Positions 1-7,963 of a stretch of DNA of 64,000 bases are shown here, piece by piece. This DNA comes from an uncultured Collinsella sp. (GTDB taxonomy: Bacteria > Actinomycetota > Coriobacteriia > Coriobacteriales > Coriobacteriaceae), in the NCBI GenBank assembly GCA_958415665.1, contig CATYZK010000005.1, positions 32,665 through 96,664 on the forward strand. Direction: 5' to 3'. A model generated the notes under the pieces. The model saw only the letters and a list, made by a program, of their open reading frames with translations. It was not told where the DNA came from and made no database searches. Every line of letters starts with the position of its first letter. Positions within the stretch are counted from its first letter, which is position 1. Made by a program: the position numbers and the translations under genes.

Positions 1-624
1 GACCCCGAGTTCAAGTCCTACGGTCACGTGTGGGACGACGTGCCCTCCAGTCTGGCCACGCCGCTTGTCGAGGCGCTCTCCGCCACGCCCATTCCCGAGG
101 GCAGCAAGTACGTGGCCTCCGCGCCCGAGCTCGAGCAAGTCGAAGGTGCCGACACACTCGGTCTGCTCATGTACGGCGGCCGTCCCTTCCAGCTGGGCTG
201 GTGCAACGGCCACAACACGAAGCTCAACTGCCTGGAGTATCACCGCGCCAGCGAGTTCAACCTGGGCGCCCGCGACTTTATCCTGCTGCTGGCCAAGCGC
301 GAGCAGATCGTCGACGGCAAACTCGACACCGCGCAGGTCAAGGCCTTCCGCGCGCCTGCCGGCACGCTCGTTGAGGTCTACGCCACGACGCTCCACTACA
401 CGCCGTGCATGGTCGACGACGGCGGCTTCCAGGTGATGGTTGCGCTGCCCGCCGGCACCAACGGCCCGCGTCCCGAGGCCGCAGCCGACATGCCTGCCGC
501 TGGTGACAACTACTGCTACTGGAAGGCCGACAAGTGGGTTCTCTGCCACGCCGATAGCCCCAAGGCGGCTGAGGGCGGCTACGTAGGCCTCACCGGTAAA
601 AACCTCGACATCACCGTGGACTAG
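1..624 (+). CDS. DUF4867 family protein, 3' part (5' end outside window)
   Basis: An open frame runs from the first base to a TAG at 622-624, so the start lies upstream of the window. The visible 207 residues match my memory of the DUF4867 family, a cupin-like family often found near sugar-metabolism genes; no catalytic role is established. Features seen are GWCNGHNTKLNCLEYHR, a conserved-looking stretch rich in His, Asn and Cys, and VYATTLHYTPC, both plausible for a beta-barrel isomerase or metal site, which is inference. The last 17 codons recur at 1915-1968 beyond the next gene, showing that this 3' end was duplicated. Two palindromic repeats follow the stop. Confidence 0.75.
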   Translation, partial: DPEFKSYGHVWDDVPSSLATPLVEALSATPIPEGSKYVASAPELEQVEGADTLGLLMYGGRPFQLGWCNGHNTKLNCLEYHRASEFNLGARDFILLLAKREQIVDGKLDTAQVKAFRAPAGTLVEVYATTLHYTPCMVDDGGFQVMVALPAGTNGPRPEAAADMPAAGDNYCYWKADKWVLCHADSPKAAEGGYVGLTGKNLDITVD

Positions 625-631
625 AGTCTTC

Positions 632-690
632 TGTCTCAATCTGTAACATCTAGCAGGCTAAATCGCCTCTACCTGTTACAGATCGAGACA
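632..690. repeat. TGTAACA-type palindrome, copy 1
   Basis: Inverted repeat with arms TGTCTCAATCTGTAACA (632-648) and TGTTACAGATCGAGACA (674-690). Related copies are at 1975, 2059, 63778 and 63859. Confidence 0.85.
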
Positions 691-701
691 AACTGGCCCA
701 G

Positions 702-740
702 ACCACCACGAAGGGGACAGGCACCTTTGTGGTGGTTTTT
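702..740. repeat. ACCACCAC hairpin, copy 1
   Basis: Arms ACCACCACGAAGG and CCTTTGTGGTGGT around a GGACAGG loop, followed by a T tract. It lies between two convergent stop codons and could end transcription from either side. Four more full copies are in the window. Confidence 0.85.
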
Positions 741-741
741 T

Positions 742-1848
742 CTACAGCTGACTTCGCAGGTAGTCGAGCATATAGGGAACAGCAAAGCGTACGTAACCGC
801 GGCGGGCCTGTTCGATTACGCCGGCGTCGATGAGGCGTCGGCGATATTTTTGGGCGTAGTCGGGTGTGACCGACATGCGCTCGGCAACATCAGAGATGCG
901 CGACGCGCCGTCTTTGTCGTCTGCCATCGCGACGAGAAACGCGACGTCTTGGTCCGACCGTGCGGAGAGCGTCGTCTCGCACACATCGTTTTCGAAATCT
1001 ACTTTTGACGCCTCGATGGCTCCGTCGACCTGCTCTTGCGTTACGCGCTCTCCTGCCTGGCAACGATTGGCGATGTTGTAGCCGATGAGCTGCAACATGT
1101 AGGGCGAACCCTGGGTTGCGCGAGCGGCATCCAGCCGAAGATCGCCTGGGATATCAAGGCCGAGCTCTTCGAAAGCTCGCTGATAGTAGGTATCGACATC
1201 TCCGACTGAAAGCGGCTCGAGTGTGACTTTGCGCGCGCGGTTAAGAAACGTCAGCACGCGGTCATTGAGCGTCGCCGAGACCGCTCCCGGAAGACCCGCC
1301 ATGACGAGCGCGACGTTGAGTCCCTCGCCGACGAGTTCTTGATAGGCGGTGACGAGTTGTCTGATCTCGGGCGAATTGGCCTGGAGTTCATCGATAAGGA
1401 TGAGGATGCCGTGTCCCTGCTCTGTCAGTTTGCGCGCAAGCTGCGTGAGTTTGAACTGAAAACTCTTGGTCTCCCGCACGTCTCGTGTGAACTCGAGGCC
1501 TGCCGAGAATCCAAAAACACTCAGGCTGCCACCCGTGAATTTGGGAAGACAGCGTTTGTTGACGTAAGGCTCGCCTGCCTCTTGGATTTTCTCAACAATG
1601 CGCTCGAGCATGTCCTCGGAGGCAACGGTGGGCGTGGCGACGACGAAGCCAAGCTTGCGAGCGCGATCGGCGAGCTCCCACAGGAGAACCGTCTTGCCGC
1701 TGCCTCGCTGACCGAGCATGAGCATGGCGCGGTCTCGATTGCCCAGCTCCTGTTCAAGGCCGGAGATGAATGTCGAAATCACGCTCCCGCGCCCCACCAG
1801 ATAGGACGGGCGATTTCCAAATGAGGGGGAGAAGATGGTTTCAGTCAT
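742..1848 (-). CDS. AAA-family ATPase with C-terminal winged helix
   Basis: 368 residues. The ATG is preceded by AAAGGAGACTC, a strong ribosome binding site. Walker A GQRGSGKT lies at residues 46-53 and Walker B ILILIDE at about 148-154. The C-terminal part, from about 290, reads like a winged-helix domain. The arrangement resembles the ORC1/Cdc6-like or archaeal-ATPase families found on mobile or accessory DNA; a specific role cannot be assigned. The gene points opposite to its neighbours and is bracketed by duplicated DUF4867 tail plus palindromes (565-740 and 1915-2163), which suggests it arrived as an insertion. Directly upstream of its ribosome binding site is a purine-rich tract of repeated AGGAAAAAA units. 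Confidence 0.8.
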   Translation of the reverse strand: MTETIFSPSFGNRPSYLVGRGSVISTFISGLEQELGNRDRAMLMLGQRGSGKTVLLWELADRARKLGFVVATPTVASEDMLERIVEKIQEAGEPYVNKRCLPKFTGGSLSVFGFSAGLEFTRDVRETKSFQFKLTQLARKLTEQGHGILILIDELQANSPEIRQLVTAYQELVGEGLNVALVMAGLPGAVSATLNDRVLTFLNRARKVTLEPLSVGDVDTYYQRAFEELGLDIPGDLRLDAARATQGSPYMLQLIGYNIANRCQAGERVTQEQVDGAIEASKVDFENDVCETTLSARSDQDVAFLVAMADDKDGASRISDVAERMSVTPDYAQKYRRRLIDAGVIEQARRGYVRFAVPYMLDYLRSQL

Positions 1849-1854
1849 GAGTCT

Positions 1855-1893
1855 CCTTTCCTTTTTTTCCTATTTTTTCCTTTTTTTCCTATT
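1855..1893. repeat. Homopurine/homopyrimidine short tandem repeat upstream of the ATPase gene
   Basis: On the plus strand four runs of six or seven T separated by CC or CCTA; on the transcribed strand repeated AGGAAAAAA. It lies within 50 bp of the ATPase start and can slip during replication. Confidence 0.8.
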
Positions 1894-1914
1894 CAGTCAA
1901 ATTGCCTGTTGACC

Positions 1915-1968
1915 GAAGGCGGTTACGTGGGTCTCACCGGCAAGAACCTCGACATCGCCGTGGACTAG
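1915..1968 (+). pseudogene. Duplicated 3' tail of the DUF4867 gene
   Basis: Reads EGGYVGLTGKNLDIAVD then TAG, matching the end of the first gene with one residue changed. It has no start and only 17 codons. Homology continues past the stop into the next palindrome, so a block of about 120 bp was duplicated. It marks the far border of the ATPase segment. Confidence 0.85.
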
Positions 1969-1974
1969 GATCAT

Positions 1975-2036
1975 TTGTCTCGATCTGTAACATCTAGCGA
2001 GCTAAATCGGCTCTATCTGTTACAGATCAAGACAAA
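1975..2036. repeat. TGTAACA-type palindrome, copy 2
   Basis: Arms TTTGTCTCGATCTGTAACA and TGTTACAGATCAAGACAAA. Its loop closely matches copy 1 (CTAGC then GCTAAATCG), so the two were probably duplicated together with the DUF4867 tail. Confidence 0.85.
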
Positions 2037-2058
2037 CCGTAGGGGGCTGCTCGAACAA

Positions 2059-2117
2059 TCTTGATCTGTAACAATAAGCCCGGTTTTGACGGCCTAACTG
2101 TTACAGATCGAGACAAA
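2059..2117. repeat. TGTAACA-type palindrome, copy 3
   Basis: Arms TTGATCTGTAACA (from 2061) and TGTTACAGATCGAGACA (to 2115), with an unrelated loop. Confidence 0.85.
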
Positions 2118-2124
2118 CCGACCA

Positions 2125-2163
2125 AAACCACCACAAAGGTGCCTGTCCCCTTTGTGGTGGTTT
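2125..2163. repeat. ACCACCAC hairpin, copy 2 (reverse orientation)
   Basis: AACCACCACAAAGG and CCTTTGTGGTGGTT arms with loop TGCCTGTCC, the reverse complement arrangement of copy 1. Confidence 0.85.
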
Positions 2164-2164
2164 G

Positions 2165-2232
2165 GGCACGCAGGTATCAAAAAGTGTCAGACGGGGGCGG
2201 CTGCCGAGCGCCTGCGTGCGAAAAGAAGTGTC
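2165..2232 (+). promoter_or_regulatory. Leader element shared with the second GH1 gene
   Basis: Contains TCAAAAAGTGTCAG (2177-2190) and GCGAAAAGAAGTGTC (2218-2232). The same two motifs, spaced 41 here and 40 bp there, precede the GH1 gene at 28538. GCACGCAGG and CCTGCGTGC also form a stem around the first motif. It may be an operator or RNA switch for beta-glucoside genes; the regulator is unknown. Confidence 0.55.
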
Positions 2233-2314
2233 GACCTGCGTCGCTGTCGTTGAGAGAGGCCCCGTTTGCGGGGATACTGAAGCCACGACAAACAGCGTGT
2301 GAAAGGATTGATGC

Positions 2315-3745
2315 ATGGCTTTCCGTAAAGACTTCCTGTGGGGCGGCGCGACGGCTGCCAACCAGTGCGAGGGCGCTTATGACGTGGATGGCCGCGGCCT
2401 GGCCAACGTGGACGTGGCCCCGCACGGCCCCGAGCGCTATGCGGTGGTCTCCGGCCAGCGCAAGATGCTCGACTTTGAGGACGGCTATTACTATCCCGCG
2501 CAGACCGGCATCGATTTCTACCACCACTACAAGGAGGACATCGCCCTCTTTGCCGAGATGGGCTTTAAGACCTTCCGCATGAGCCTGGCCTGGACCCGCA
2601 TCTTCCCCAACGGCGATGAGACCGAGCCCAACGAGGCCGGCCTGGCCTTTTACGAGGACGTGTTCCGCGAGTGCCAGAAGCATGGCATCGAGCCGCTCGT
2701 GACCATCACGCACTTCGACTGCCCCATCCACCTCATCAAGGAGTACGGCGGCTGGCGCAACCGCAAGCTCATCGACTTCTACAAGAACCTCGCGACCACG
2801 ATCTTCACCCGCTACAAGGGCCTGGTGAAGTACTGGCTCACCTTTAACGAGATCAACATGATCCTGCACCTGCCGTTTATGGGCGCTGGCCTGGTCTTTG
2901 AGGAGGGCGAGAACAAGGAGGCCGTCGAGTACCTGGCTGCCCACAACGAGCTCGTCGCCAGCGCTTGGGCCACCAAGATCGCCCACGAGATCGACCCCGA
3001 GGTTAAGATCGGCTGCATGCTCGCCGCCGGCACGTACTATCCCTACAGCTGCCGTCCGGGCGATGTGCGCCAGGCTCAGCTCGACAACCAAGACAACTAC
3101 TTCTTCGTCGACGTCCAGAGCCGCGGCTATTACCCGGCCTATGCCGTCAAGAAGCTCGAGCGTCTGGGCATCGATGTGGGCATGACCGACGAGGACCGCG
3201 AGATTCTGGCCGACAACACCGTCGACTTCATCAGCTTTAGCTACTACAGCACCCGTTGCTCCGCCGGTGCCGACAACCCCGAGGTCGAGCGCACCCAGGG
3301 CAACGCCTTCGCCGGTGCTAAGAACCCCTACCTGCAGCAGAGCCAGTGGGGCTGGGCCATCGATCCGCTGGGCTTCCGTATCACCCTCAACGACCTGTAC
3401 GACCGCTATCAGAAGCCACTGTTCGTGGTCGAGAATGGCCTGGGCGCCAAGGACGTTGTCGAGGAGGACGGCTCCATCAACGACGATTACCGCATCGACT
3501 ACCTGCGCCAGCACATCGCCGCGATGCGTGACGCGGTGACCGAGGACGGCGTCGACCTGCTGGGCTACACCACCTGGGGCCCGATCGACCTGGTCTCGGC
3601 CGGCACGGGCGAGATGTCCAAGCGTTACGGCTTCATCTACGTGGATCGCGACGACGCCGGCAACGGTACCCTCAAGCGCTCCAAGAAGAAGAGCTTCGAC
3701 TGGTACAAACACGTTATCGAGACGAACGGCGAAGATTTGGCCTAG
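2315..3745 (+). CDS. GH1 6-phospho-beta-glucosidase
   Basis: 476 residues, the usual size for a single GH1 barrel. The acid/base Glu is in TFNEIN (E179) and the nucleophile in VVENGLG (E373). Ser428 with Lys436 and Tyr438 in SAGTGEMSKRYGF matches the phosphate-binding loop of 6-phospho-beta-glucosidases, so the likely substrate is a PTS-phosphorylated beta-glucoside in the cytoplasm. It is about 50-60% similar by eye to the second GH1 enzyme at 28538, which has the same type of leader. The ATG follows GAAAGGATTGATGC. A PTS EIIBC permease lies 4 kb downstream. The exact aglycone or disaccharide cannot be read from sequence. Confidence 0.9.
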   Translation: MAFRKDFLWGGATAANQCEGAYDVDGRGLANVDVAPHGPERYAVVSGQRKMLDFEDGYYYPAQTGIDFYHHYKEDIALFAEMGFKTFRMSLAWTRIFPNGDETEPNEAGLAFYEDVFRECQKHGIEPLVTITHFDCPIHLIKEYGGWRNRKLIDFYKNLATTIFTRYKGLVKYWLTFNEINMILHLPFMGAGLVFEEGENKEAVEYLAAHNELVASAWATKIAHEIDPEVKIGCMLAAGTYYPYSCRPGDVRQAQLDNQDNYFFVDVQSRGYYPAYAVKKLERLGIDVGMTDEDREILADNTVDFISFSYYSTRCSAGADNPEVERTQGNAFAGAKNPYLQQSQWGWAIDPLGFRITLNDLYDRYQKPLFVVENGLGAKDVVEEDGSINDDYRIDYLRQHIAAMRDAVTEDGVDLLGYTTWGPIDLVSAGTGEMSKRYGFIYVDRDDAGNGTLKRSKKKSFDWYKHVIETNGEDLA

Positions 3746-3747
3746 GC

Positions 3748-3842
3748 TTTCCCAGCCACCGCACCTTGGGCCTCATTCGTCGCTTGCGTACCTTAAGTAC
3801 GCGGCGCTCCTCATTCGACCCAATCTGCGGCACCTGGAAAAC
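3748..3842. repeat. Imperfect long hairpin after the GH1 gene
   Basis: TTTCCCAGCCACCGCACCTTGGG pairs imperfectly with CCCAATCTGCGGCACCTGGAAA, and GCGTACCTTAAGTACGC forms a perfect inner stem. It starts a few bases after the stop. Confidence 0.6.
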
Positions 3843-3901
3843 CCTAGACTCAAATCTTACAGACCTGGCCTAGGCTTCCCCGGCAATCATAGCTTCCTAA
3901 C

Positions 3902-3944
3902 CAAGGCGCCCAGCGAGCACAAACTGCTCGCCGGGCGCCTTGTT
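3902..3944 (+). terminator. Rho-independent terminator-like hairpin
   Basis: CAAGGCGCCC-AGCGAGCA stem against TGCTCGCC-GGGCGCCTTG. The T tract on the plus strand is weak (TGTTAAAA). Confidence 0.65.
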
Positions 3945-4001
3945 AAAAGAAGTGAAAGAAAGCAAAAGAAGTTAAAACTTGCAAAAGAAGTGAAAGGGAA
4001 T
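3945..4001. repeat. Three 19-bp tandem repeats with AAAAGAAGT core
   Basis: AAAAGAAGT starts at 3945, 3964 and 3983, an exact 19-bp period. The same AAAAGAAGTG core occurs in the two GH1 leaders. Confidence 0.75.
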
Positions 4002-4078
4002 AGGACTCAATATCGATAAGAGACGTTTTGCCGTCTGCGGAATACGGGACATGCGGCCCGGCCTTCATCCCAGATATA

Positions 4079-4146
4079 AGTTGCGGTGAAATAGTTCCTA
4101 CATGGCGGCTCTAGGCTGCCAAACAAGAACTATTCCACCGCAACTT
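4079..4146. repeat. AGTTGCGGTG palindrome, copy 1
   Basis: Arms AGTTGCGGTGAAATAGTTCC and GAACTATTCCACCGCAACTT. The 3.75-4.46 kb gap holds only repeats and no gene that I can support. Confidence 0.85.
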
Positions 4147-4189
4147 CCGGGTTGGTCATCCAAAGCTGGCTGCCTTGACCCACGAATCC

Positions 4190-4363
4190 TGCCACTCGCC
4201 ACGAAACGGGCCTATCTGCTACGTTTTGGCGATTACCCTCAAGCATGCTGAAATCTGAAAAAGCAAAACCGCAGGTAGACGGCTTGCCGATTATTCGAAA
4301 ACACTGCTATGGTCGACCCATGCGGGCCAAACGTAGTAGATGGGCCGTTTTCGTGGCTCGGCA
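4190..4363. repeat. 174-bp element with about 40-bp imperfect inverted ends
   Basis: Left end TGCCACTCGCCACGAAACGG and onward matches the reverse complement of the right end (TGCCGAGCCACGAAAACGGC) with several mismatches, including a shared TACGTTT segment. Confidence 0.7.
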
Positions 4364-4375
4364 CCGCACCAGTCA

Positions 4376-4449
4376 TTTTGGGACGGAGCTTTTTTGACTA
4401 CTTTTGCCTAGCCGGCCGCTAGGGTAGTCAAAAAAGCCCCGTCCCAAAT
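4376..4449. repeat. GGGACGG palindrome
   Basis: Arms TTTGGGACGGAGCTTTTTTG and CAAAAAAGCCCCGTCCCAAA around a GCCGGC-containing loop. It is related to the nested palindromes at 32491. It lies just beyond the stop of the minus-strand DUF1593 gene and may act as a terminator. Confidence 0.8.
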
Positions 4450-4465
4450 TAGCTATTTCTGCATG

Positions 4466-5977
4466 CTAGGCGACTGTGATGGCGACCTGGGCGTAGCGGG
4501 TCGTCGGGCGCTCGGCACGGGTTTTAACGCTGAGTGTGAGCACGAAGCGGTCACCGGGTTGCGCGTCGGCGGGTACGGTGAACGTGGCGTCCGCCGCGCA
4601 TTCCTGCCACAGCGGCAGGTCTTGGGCGCCTGCATAGTTCGATGGCCCTATGGCGACATCCCAATGCGCGTCGAAGCCCCTGCCATCGGGGCCGATGACG
4701 GTCGCCGCAAGGGCAACGCGCTCGCCGGCTGTGGCGCTGCGGTCGTCCATGACCTCGGCAACATACGCCGGATGCGAGCAGGCCGCGGGCTCGTGGGCAC
4801 ACCACTGCGCACGGGCGGCGAAGTCCTCTTGATAGCTCCGCAGGTAGGGATTGGGGTTGCCCTCCACCGACGCGCCCATAGCGGCAAAACCGGCAGGCGC
4901 ATCCGAATCGGGATGTCCGTCCAGAAACATGCGGCCGAGCAGCGTATCAAAGTCACGATTATCAATACCACGCAGGCCAAACGGCAGCAGGGGGATATAG
5001 GTCATGCTGTCGCCCTCGGCCATAAAATCGCCGCGCTCAAACTGCATTGCGGGCATGCCTTCCAAGCCCCAATCCAAGCGGGCATGCTTGCCAAACTGAA
5101 AGCGCTCGGGCTCGTTTTCGTAAATCTTGCCATCGCCATAGAGCATATAGCGCGCCATAAGGGGGCCGTTGCCTTGGGTGAGGTTCTGTGCAGGCCAGGG
5201 CGCCTGGAACAACGGCAGCGTATCGGGCTGAGCCATCTTGGCATCAACGTAGCCGCCGTACATATAGGGCACGCACCAAAAGATGAGCTCGGGAAAAAGC
5301 TCGCGTCCATGGTCGAGCCAAGAATTGTCCTGCCCCACGCCATCGGCAACGCCCATCACACGCACCTTCTGATAGACACGCTGCTGCACAGAAGGCCACT
5401 CAGGCGTATCGCGATATCGCTCAGCAATACTCATCAGGGCGCGAACGATCGTGTTCATGCCGCCCCAACTGAGCAGCCAAAGCGTACGCGGGTCATCATC
5501 CAAAATCGCTTGAGCAATCACGCGCGAACCTTCAGTCTCCGCGCGCACATCACCCTCAAAGGCAACGTTGCCTACAAACGTACGCTCAATCATCTGAGCC
5601 GGCGTGGGAAACGCCGGCTCACCGGCAGCGTCCGCATTCGCCTGCAGCTGAGGCCAAGCCTGGGCATACTCATTGCTCCAAAGACTCTCAATCCAATGCT
5701 CAGGAAACGGCCGATACTCAAGAAGCTCCCCAGCCGTGGGATCAGGCTCATGAGGCACAACATCCCACTCATAAGAGCGACGCCCTTTAGTCCGCCAATG
5801 CGGATTCACCTCGCCCAGCGTATGCACGCCATCCCCAAGAAAGTGATACTGCGAAGCCGTATACACCACAGCCTGCACGTCAAGCAAGTTAAGATACAGA
5901 GCCAAATGAACGAGCGAGTTCATATCATCGACTTCTATATCAGTAGTAACAATCACCCGAGTCAAATTTTGGGACAT
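4466..5977 (-). CDS. DUF1593 domain protein (nucleoside-hydrolase-like fold)
   Basis: 503 residues from the chosen ATG, which has GGAG 8 nt upstream; an ATG eight codons earlier lacks a site. The N-terminus RVIVTTDIEVDDMNSLVHLALY carries the Asp-rich pattern of the nucleoside-hydrolase-like fold, and LWLLSWGGMNTIVRAL fits DUF1593. The C-terminal 120 residues look like an immunoglobulin-like beta domain. Family members are often annotated as cellulose-binding or sugar-related proteins on weak grounds. No signal peptide is visible, so a cytoplasmic location is likely. Its position between a GH1 enzyme and an esterase suggests a part in glycoside breakdown, which is inference. Confidence 0.75.
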   Translation of the reverse strand: MSQNLTRVIVTTDIEVDDMNSLVHLALYLNLLDVQAVVYTASQYHFLGDGVHTLGEVNPHWRTKGRRSYEWDVVPHEPDPTAGELLEYRPFPEHWIESLWSNEYAQAWPQLQANADAAGEPAFPTPAQMIERTFVGNVAFEGDVRAETEGSRVIAQAILDDDPRTLWLLSWGGMNTIVRALMSIAERYRDTPEWPSVQQRVYQKVRVMGVADGVGQDNSWLDHGRELFPELIFWCVPYMYGGYVDAKMAQPDTLPLFQAPWPAQNLTQGNGPLMARYMLYGDGKIYENEPERFQFGKHARLDWGLEGMPAMQFERGDFMAEGDSMTYIPLLPFGLRGIDNRDFDTLLGRMFLDGHPDSDAPAGFAAMGASVEGNPNPYLRSYQEDFAARAQWCAHEPAACSHPAYVAEVMDDRSATAGERVALAATVIGPDGRGFDAHWDVAIGPSNYAGAQDLPLWQECAADATFTVPADAQPGDRFVLTLSVKTRAERPTTRYAQVAITVA

Positions 5978-6106
5978 AAAAACAGCTCCAACCAAAATCA
6001 TTTCAGCCAGTTACGCGCAAGGCAAGACGGGACCCACGCCCCCATCGCCGTCAACCCGGCGGCCCGCTAGAAGCGCTCGTCCAGCGTTTCGAACAACGTT
6101 AACCTA

Positions 6107-6231
6107 GGGGCCCTGACCTTTAGTTTTGTAAACATTCCGCAGCGCGGGCCCCGCTTATCCGTTGCTCCGAAGGAGCAGGATAAGCGGGACTCATGCGCGA
6201 GGACGTTTACAAAACTAAAGGTCAGGGCCCC
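6107..6231. repeat. 125-bp element with perfect 27-bp inverted ends
   Basis: Ends GGGGCCCTGACCTTTAGTTT (27 bp to 6133) and its exact complement at 6205-6231. A second stem, CCGCTTATCC with GGATAAGCGG, lies inside. It fills the gap between two minus-strand genes. Confidence 0.9.
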
Positions 6232-6241
6232 GATGGGATGG

Positions 6242-7579
6242 TTATCTCGAAACTCTGGCCGACCACTCCCAGCAGCCCACCGGCTCGCCGTCGATGAGTA
6301 CGTTGCCCCCGTCGATGTCTTGATAACACAGGTCGTTGAATTGGTGGATCCACACGCCGTGGTTGAACGTCTTCTTGGGCGAGCCATCGGCCTCGCGGTA
6401 GCGCCCGGTCAGGTCCTCGACATGGCTAAAGTACGTGAGGTGCACGTTGGCGCCGGCAGCGCGCAGACGAGCCGTGAGCGGCAGCACGGTCTCCTGCGGA
6501 GACACGAGCTCATCGCCCTTGGAGTGCGTAAACCACAGCGGCGTCTTGACCAGGGCGGCGACGTCCTCGTCCGTGGCGTTGTACCACGGCGCGCAGCAGG
6601 GAAGGCCTGCCGCGAAGAAATTGGGGTAGTCGGCGCACAGGCGCAGGGTCATAAAACCGCCGTTGGAAAGGCCGGCGACCACGATGCGGTCGGTGTCGAT
6701 ACGATCGGCATGCTCGGCAACAAACTCGTCGATGAGCGCCTTAATGACGGGGGAGTAGATGCTCTGGTTGGAGCGGCCGAGTTGCTCGACGCCGTTGTCC
6801 ATCCAAAACGTGGGCGACTGCGGCACGAGCACCCAGGCAAAGCCGCCAAAGTAGCGCTGAATCTGCGCCTGGCTGATGGCCGTCACGCGGTTGCCGATAT
6901 AGGCGCGCGTGGCACCCTCGCCCTGCGTGGTGCCCTTGCCCTCGCCGGCGCCGTGCAGGTACACCACGAGCGGAGCCTTTTGGGGCACGACTGTGGCCTC
7001 GGGCGCAAAGGGATTGAAGCATGCCGAGTCCTCGGCCTTAAAGCTCGGCTCAAAGAAGCCGTACTCGAGTGCGATGCCGTTGACAGCGGTCTTTTGCGTG
7101 GCATTGCTCCAGCCCTTGAGCGCAGGGCAGATGTCGCCACGGCAGGTGTCGAAGACCAGGCCGCAGGTGGGGTCGTCGCCGTCGTTGCCGGGAAGGGCTG
7201 CGAGCTGCGTGATGCGCAGCTGGTCATCGAGCATGCGCGAGCCCATCACGCCGCCCTCGATGGTCTTGGTCAGGCGCTGCTCGGCGACCTCGAGCGCCAC
7301 GTGGGTGCCAAAGGCGAGCTTGCGGCCGGTTTCGTCGCACGGGTAGGCGGCGAGCACGTCGACGTAGCCCACGGAAGGCGCGGCGTGGTCGGCGCCGCGC
7401 TCCTTGCGCATCAGGACCTCGCCCGAGCGCTCGTGGCGCTCTACATATATATGGAAGGAGTTCGCGTCGACGTCATTGGCGCGCACGGTGCACGGCAGGT
7501 CGAGCACGACCTTGCTGATCCAGGGGCCAAAGTCACCCAAGCTGGTGACGGTTGCATAGGTGCACGATTTGAGTTCCAT
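6242..7579 (-). CDS. Alpha/beta-hydrolase esterase or peptidase with N-terminal beta domain
   Basis: 445 residues. AAGGGAGGCAGCTT precedes the chosen ATG; an upstream in-frame ATG at 7636 has no good site. The first 190 residues look like a beta-rich accessory domain. The catalytic half contains VVYLHGAGEG (oxyanion hole region), GLSNGG with the nucleophilic Ser, HSKGDE with the likely acid, and HGVWIHQFND with the likely His. This matches the PHB-depolymerase/prolyl-oligopeptidase-like esterase group. No signal peptide is seen. It may remove ester groups from plant glycans or glycosides handled by the neighbouring enzymes; the substrate is not known. Confidence 0.75.
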   Translation of the reverse strand: MELKSCTYATVTSLGDFGPWISKVVLDLPCTVRANDVDANSFHIYVERHERSGEVLMRKERGADHAAPSVGYVDVLAAYPCDETGRKLAFGTHVALEVAEQRLTKTIEGGVMGSRMLDDQLRITQLAALPGNDGDDPTCGLVFDTCRGDICPALKGWSNATQKTAVNGIALEYGFFEPSFKAEDSACFNPFAPEATVVPQKAPLVVYLHGAGEGKGTTQGEGATRAYIGNRVTAISQAQIQRYFGGFAWVLVPQSPTFWMDNGVEQLGRSNQSIYSPVIKALIDEFVAEHADRIDTDRIVVAGLSNGGFMTLRLCADYPNFFAAGLPCCAPWYNATDEDVAALVKTPLWFTHSKGDELVSPQETVLPLTARLRAAGANVHLTYFSHVEDLTGRYREADGSPKKTFNHGVWIHQFNDLCYQDIDGGNVLIDGEPVGCWEWSARVSR

Positions 7580-7628
7580 AAGCTGCCTCCCTTGCGCCGC
7601 AGGCGGTAAACATTTGCGGCAATACAAT

Positions 7629-7642
7629 CTAAACATGTTTAG
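7629..7642. promoter_or_regulatory. Perfect 14-bp palindrome CTAAACATGTTTAG
   Basis: It lies 50 bp upstream of the esterase start, on the promoter side of a minus-strand gene. Several TAAAC/GTTTA half sites are scattered through 7600-7970, so a regulator may bind across this 490-bp divergent region. No gene was found in that gap. Confidence 0.5.
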
Positions 7643-7898
7643 TGTAATGCAGAATTAGAGAACAGGCTGATAAACTCGGTAAACGGTCTAAATGAACACT
7701 CAACAAACTACTAAACAGTCGTTTATTACTATCTATCAGGGCTTTTGTTGACGAGTGAACAAAATACAGAGGCGTCAGTCAAAGTAAAAGACCACGTAAA
7801 TAGGCATATAGCGATAATGCGGTAAATAGACAATCCACGGCCACTCAAATACGTTCACCCCTGATTTCCTACCGTTCACCGGACGGCAAACGGCAAAA

Positions 7899-7928
7899 TT
7901 GCCACAAATTAGGCATTCCGTGTAAACT
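7899..7928 (+). promoter_or_regulatory. Candidate sigma-70-type promoter of the PTS gene
   Basis: TTGCCA (7899-7904), an 18-bp spacer, and TAAACT (7923-7928). Both hexamers are close to consensus and the direction fits the downstream permease gene. Confidence 0.5.
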
Positions 7929-7946
7929 AAAGCCTGTAAACGTTCA

Positions 7947-7963
7947 GTAAACACTTTGTTTAC
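7947..7963. promoter_or_regulatory. Candidate operator GTAAAC-N5-GTTTAC
   Basis: Perfect 6-bp arms around ACTTT, about 20 bp after the candidate -10 box. A repressor bound here would block the PTS gene. Confidence 0.45.

Noticed and set aside
2177..3712. Long minus-strand frame opposite the first GH1 gene
   Set aside because: The plus frame is an intact GH1 enzyme with catalytic residues; the antisense product has no recognisable motifs.
4463..6070. Plus-strand frame opposite the DUF1593 gene
   Set aside because: No ribosome binding site or domain; the minus frame fits DUF1593.
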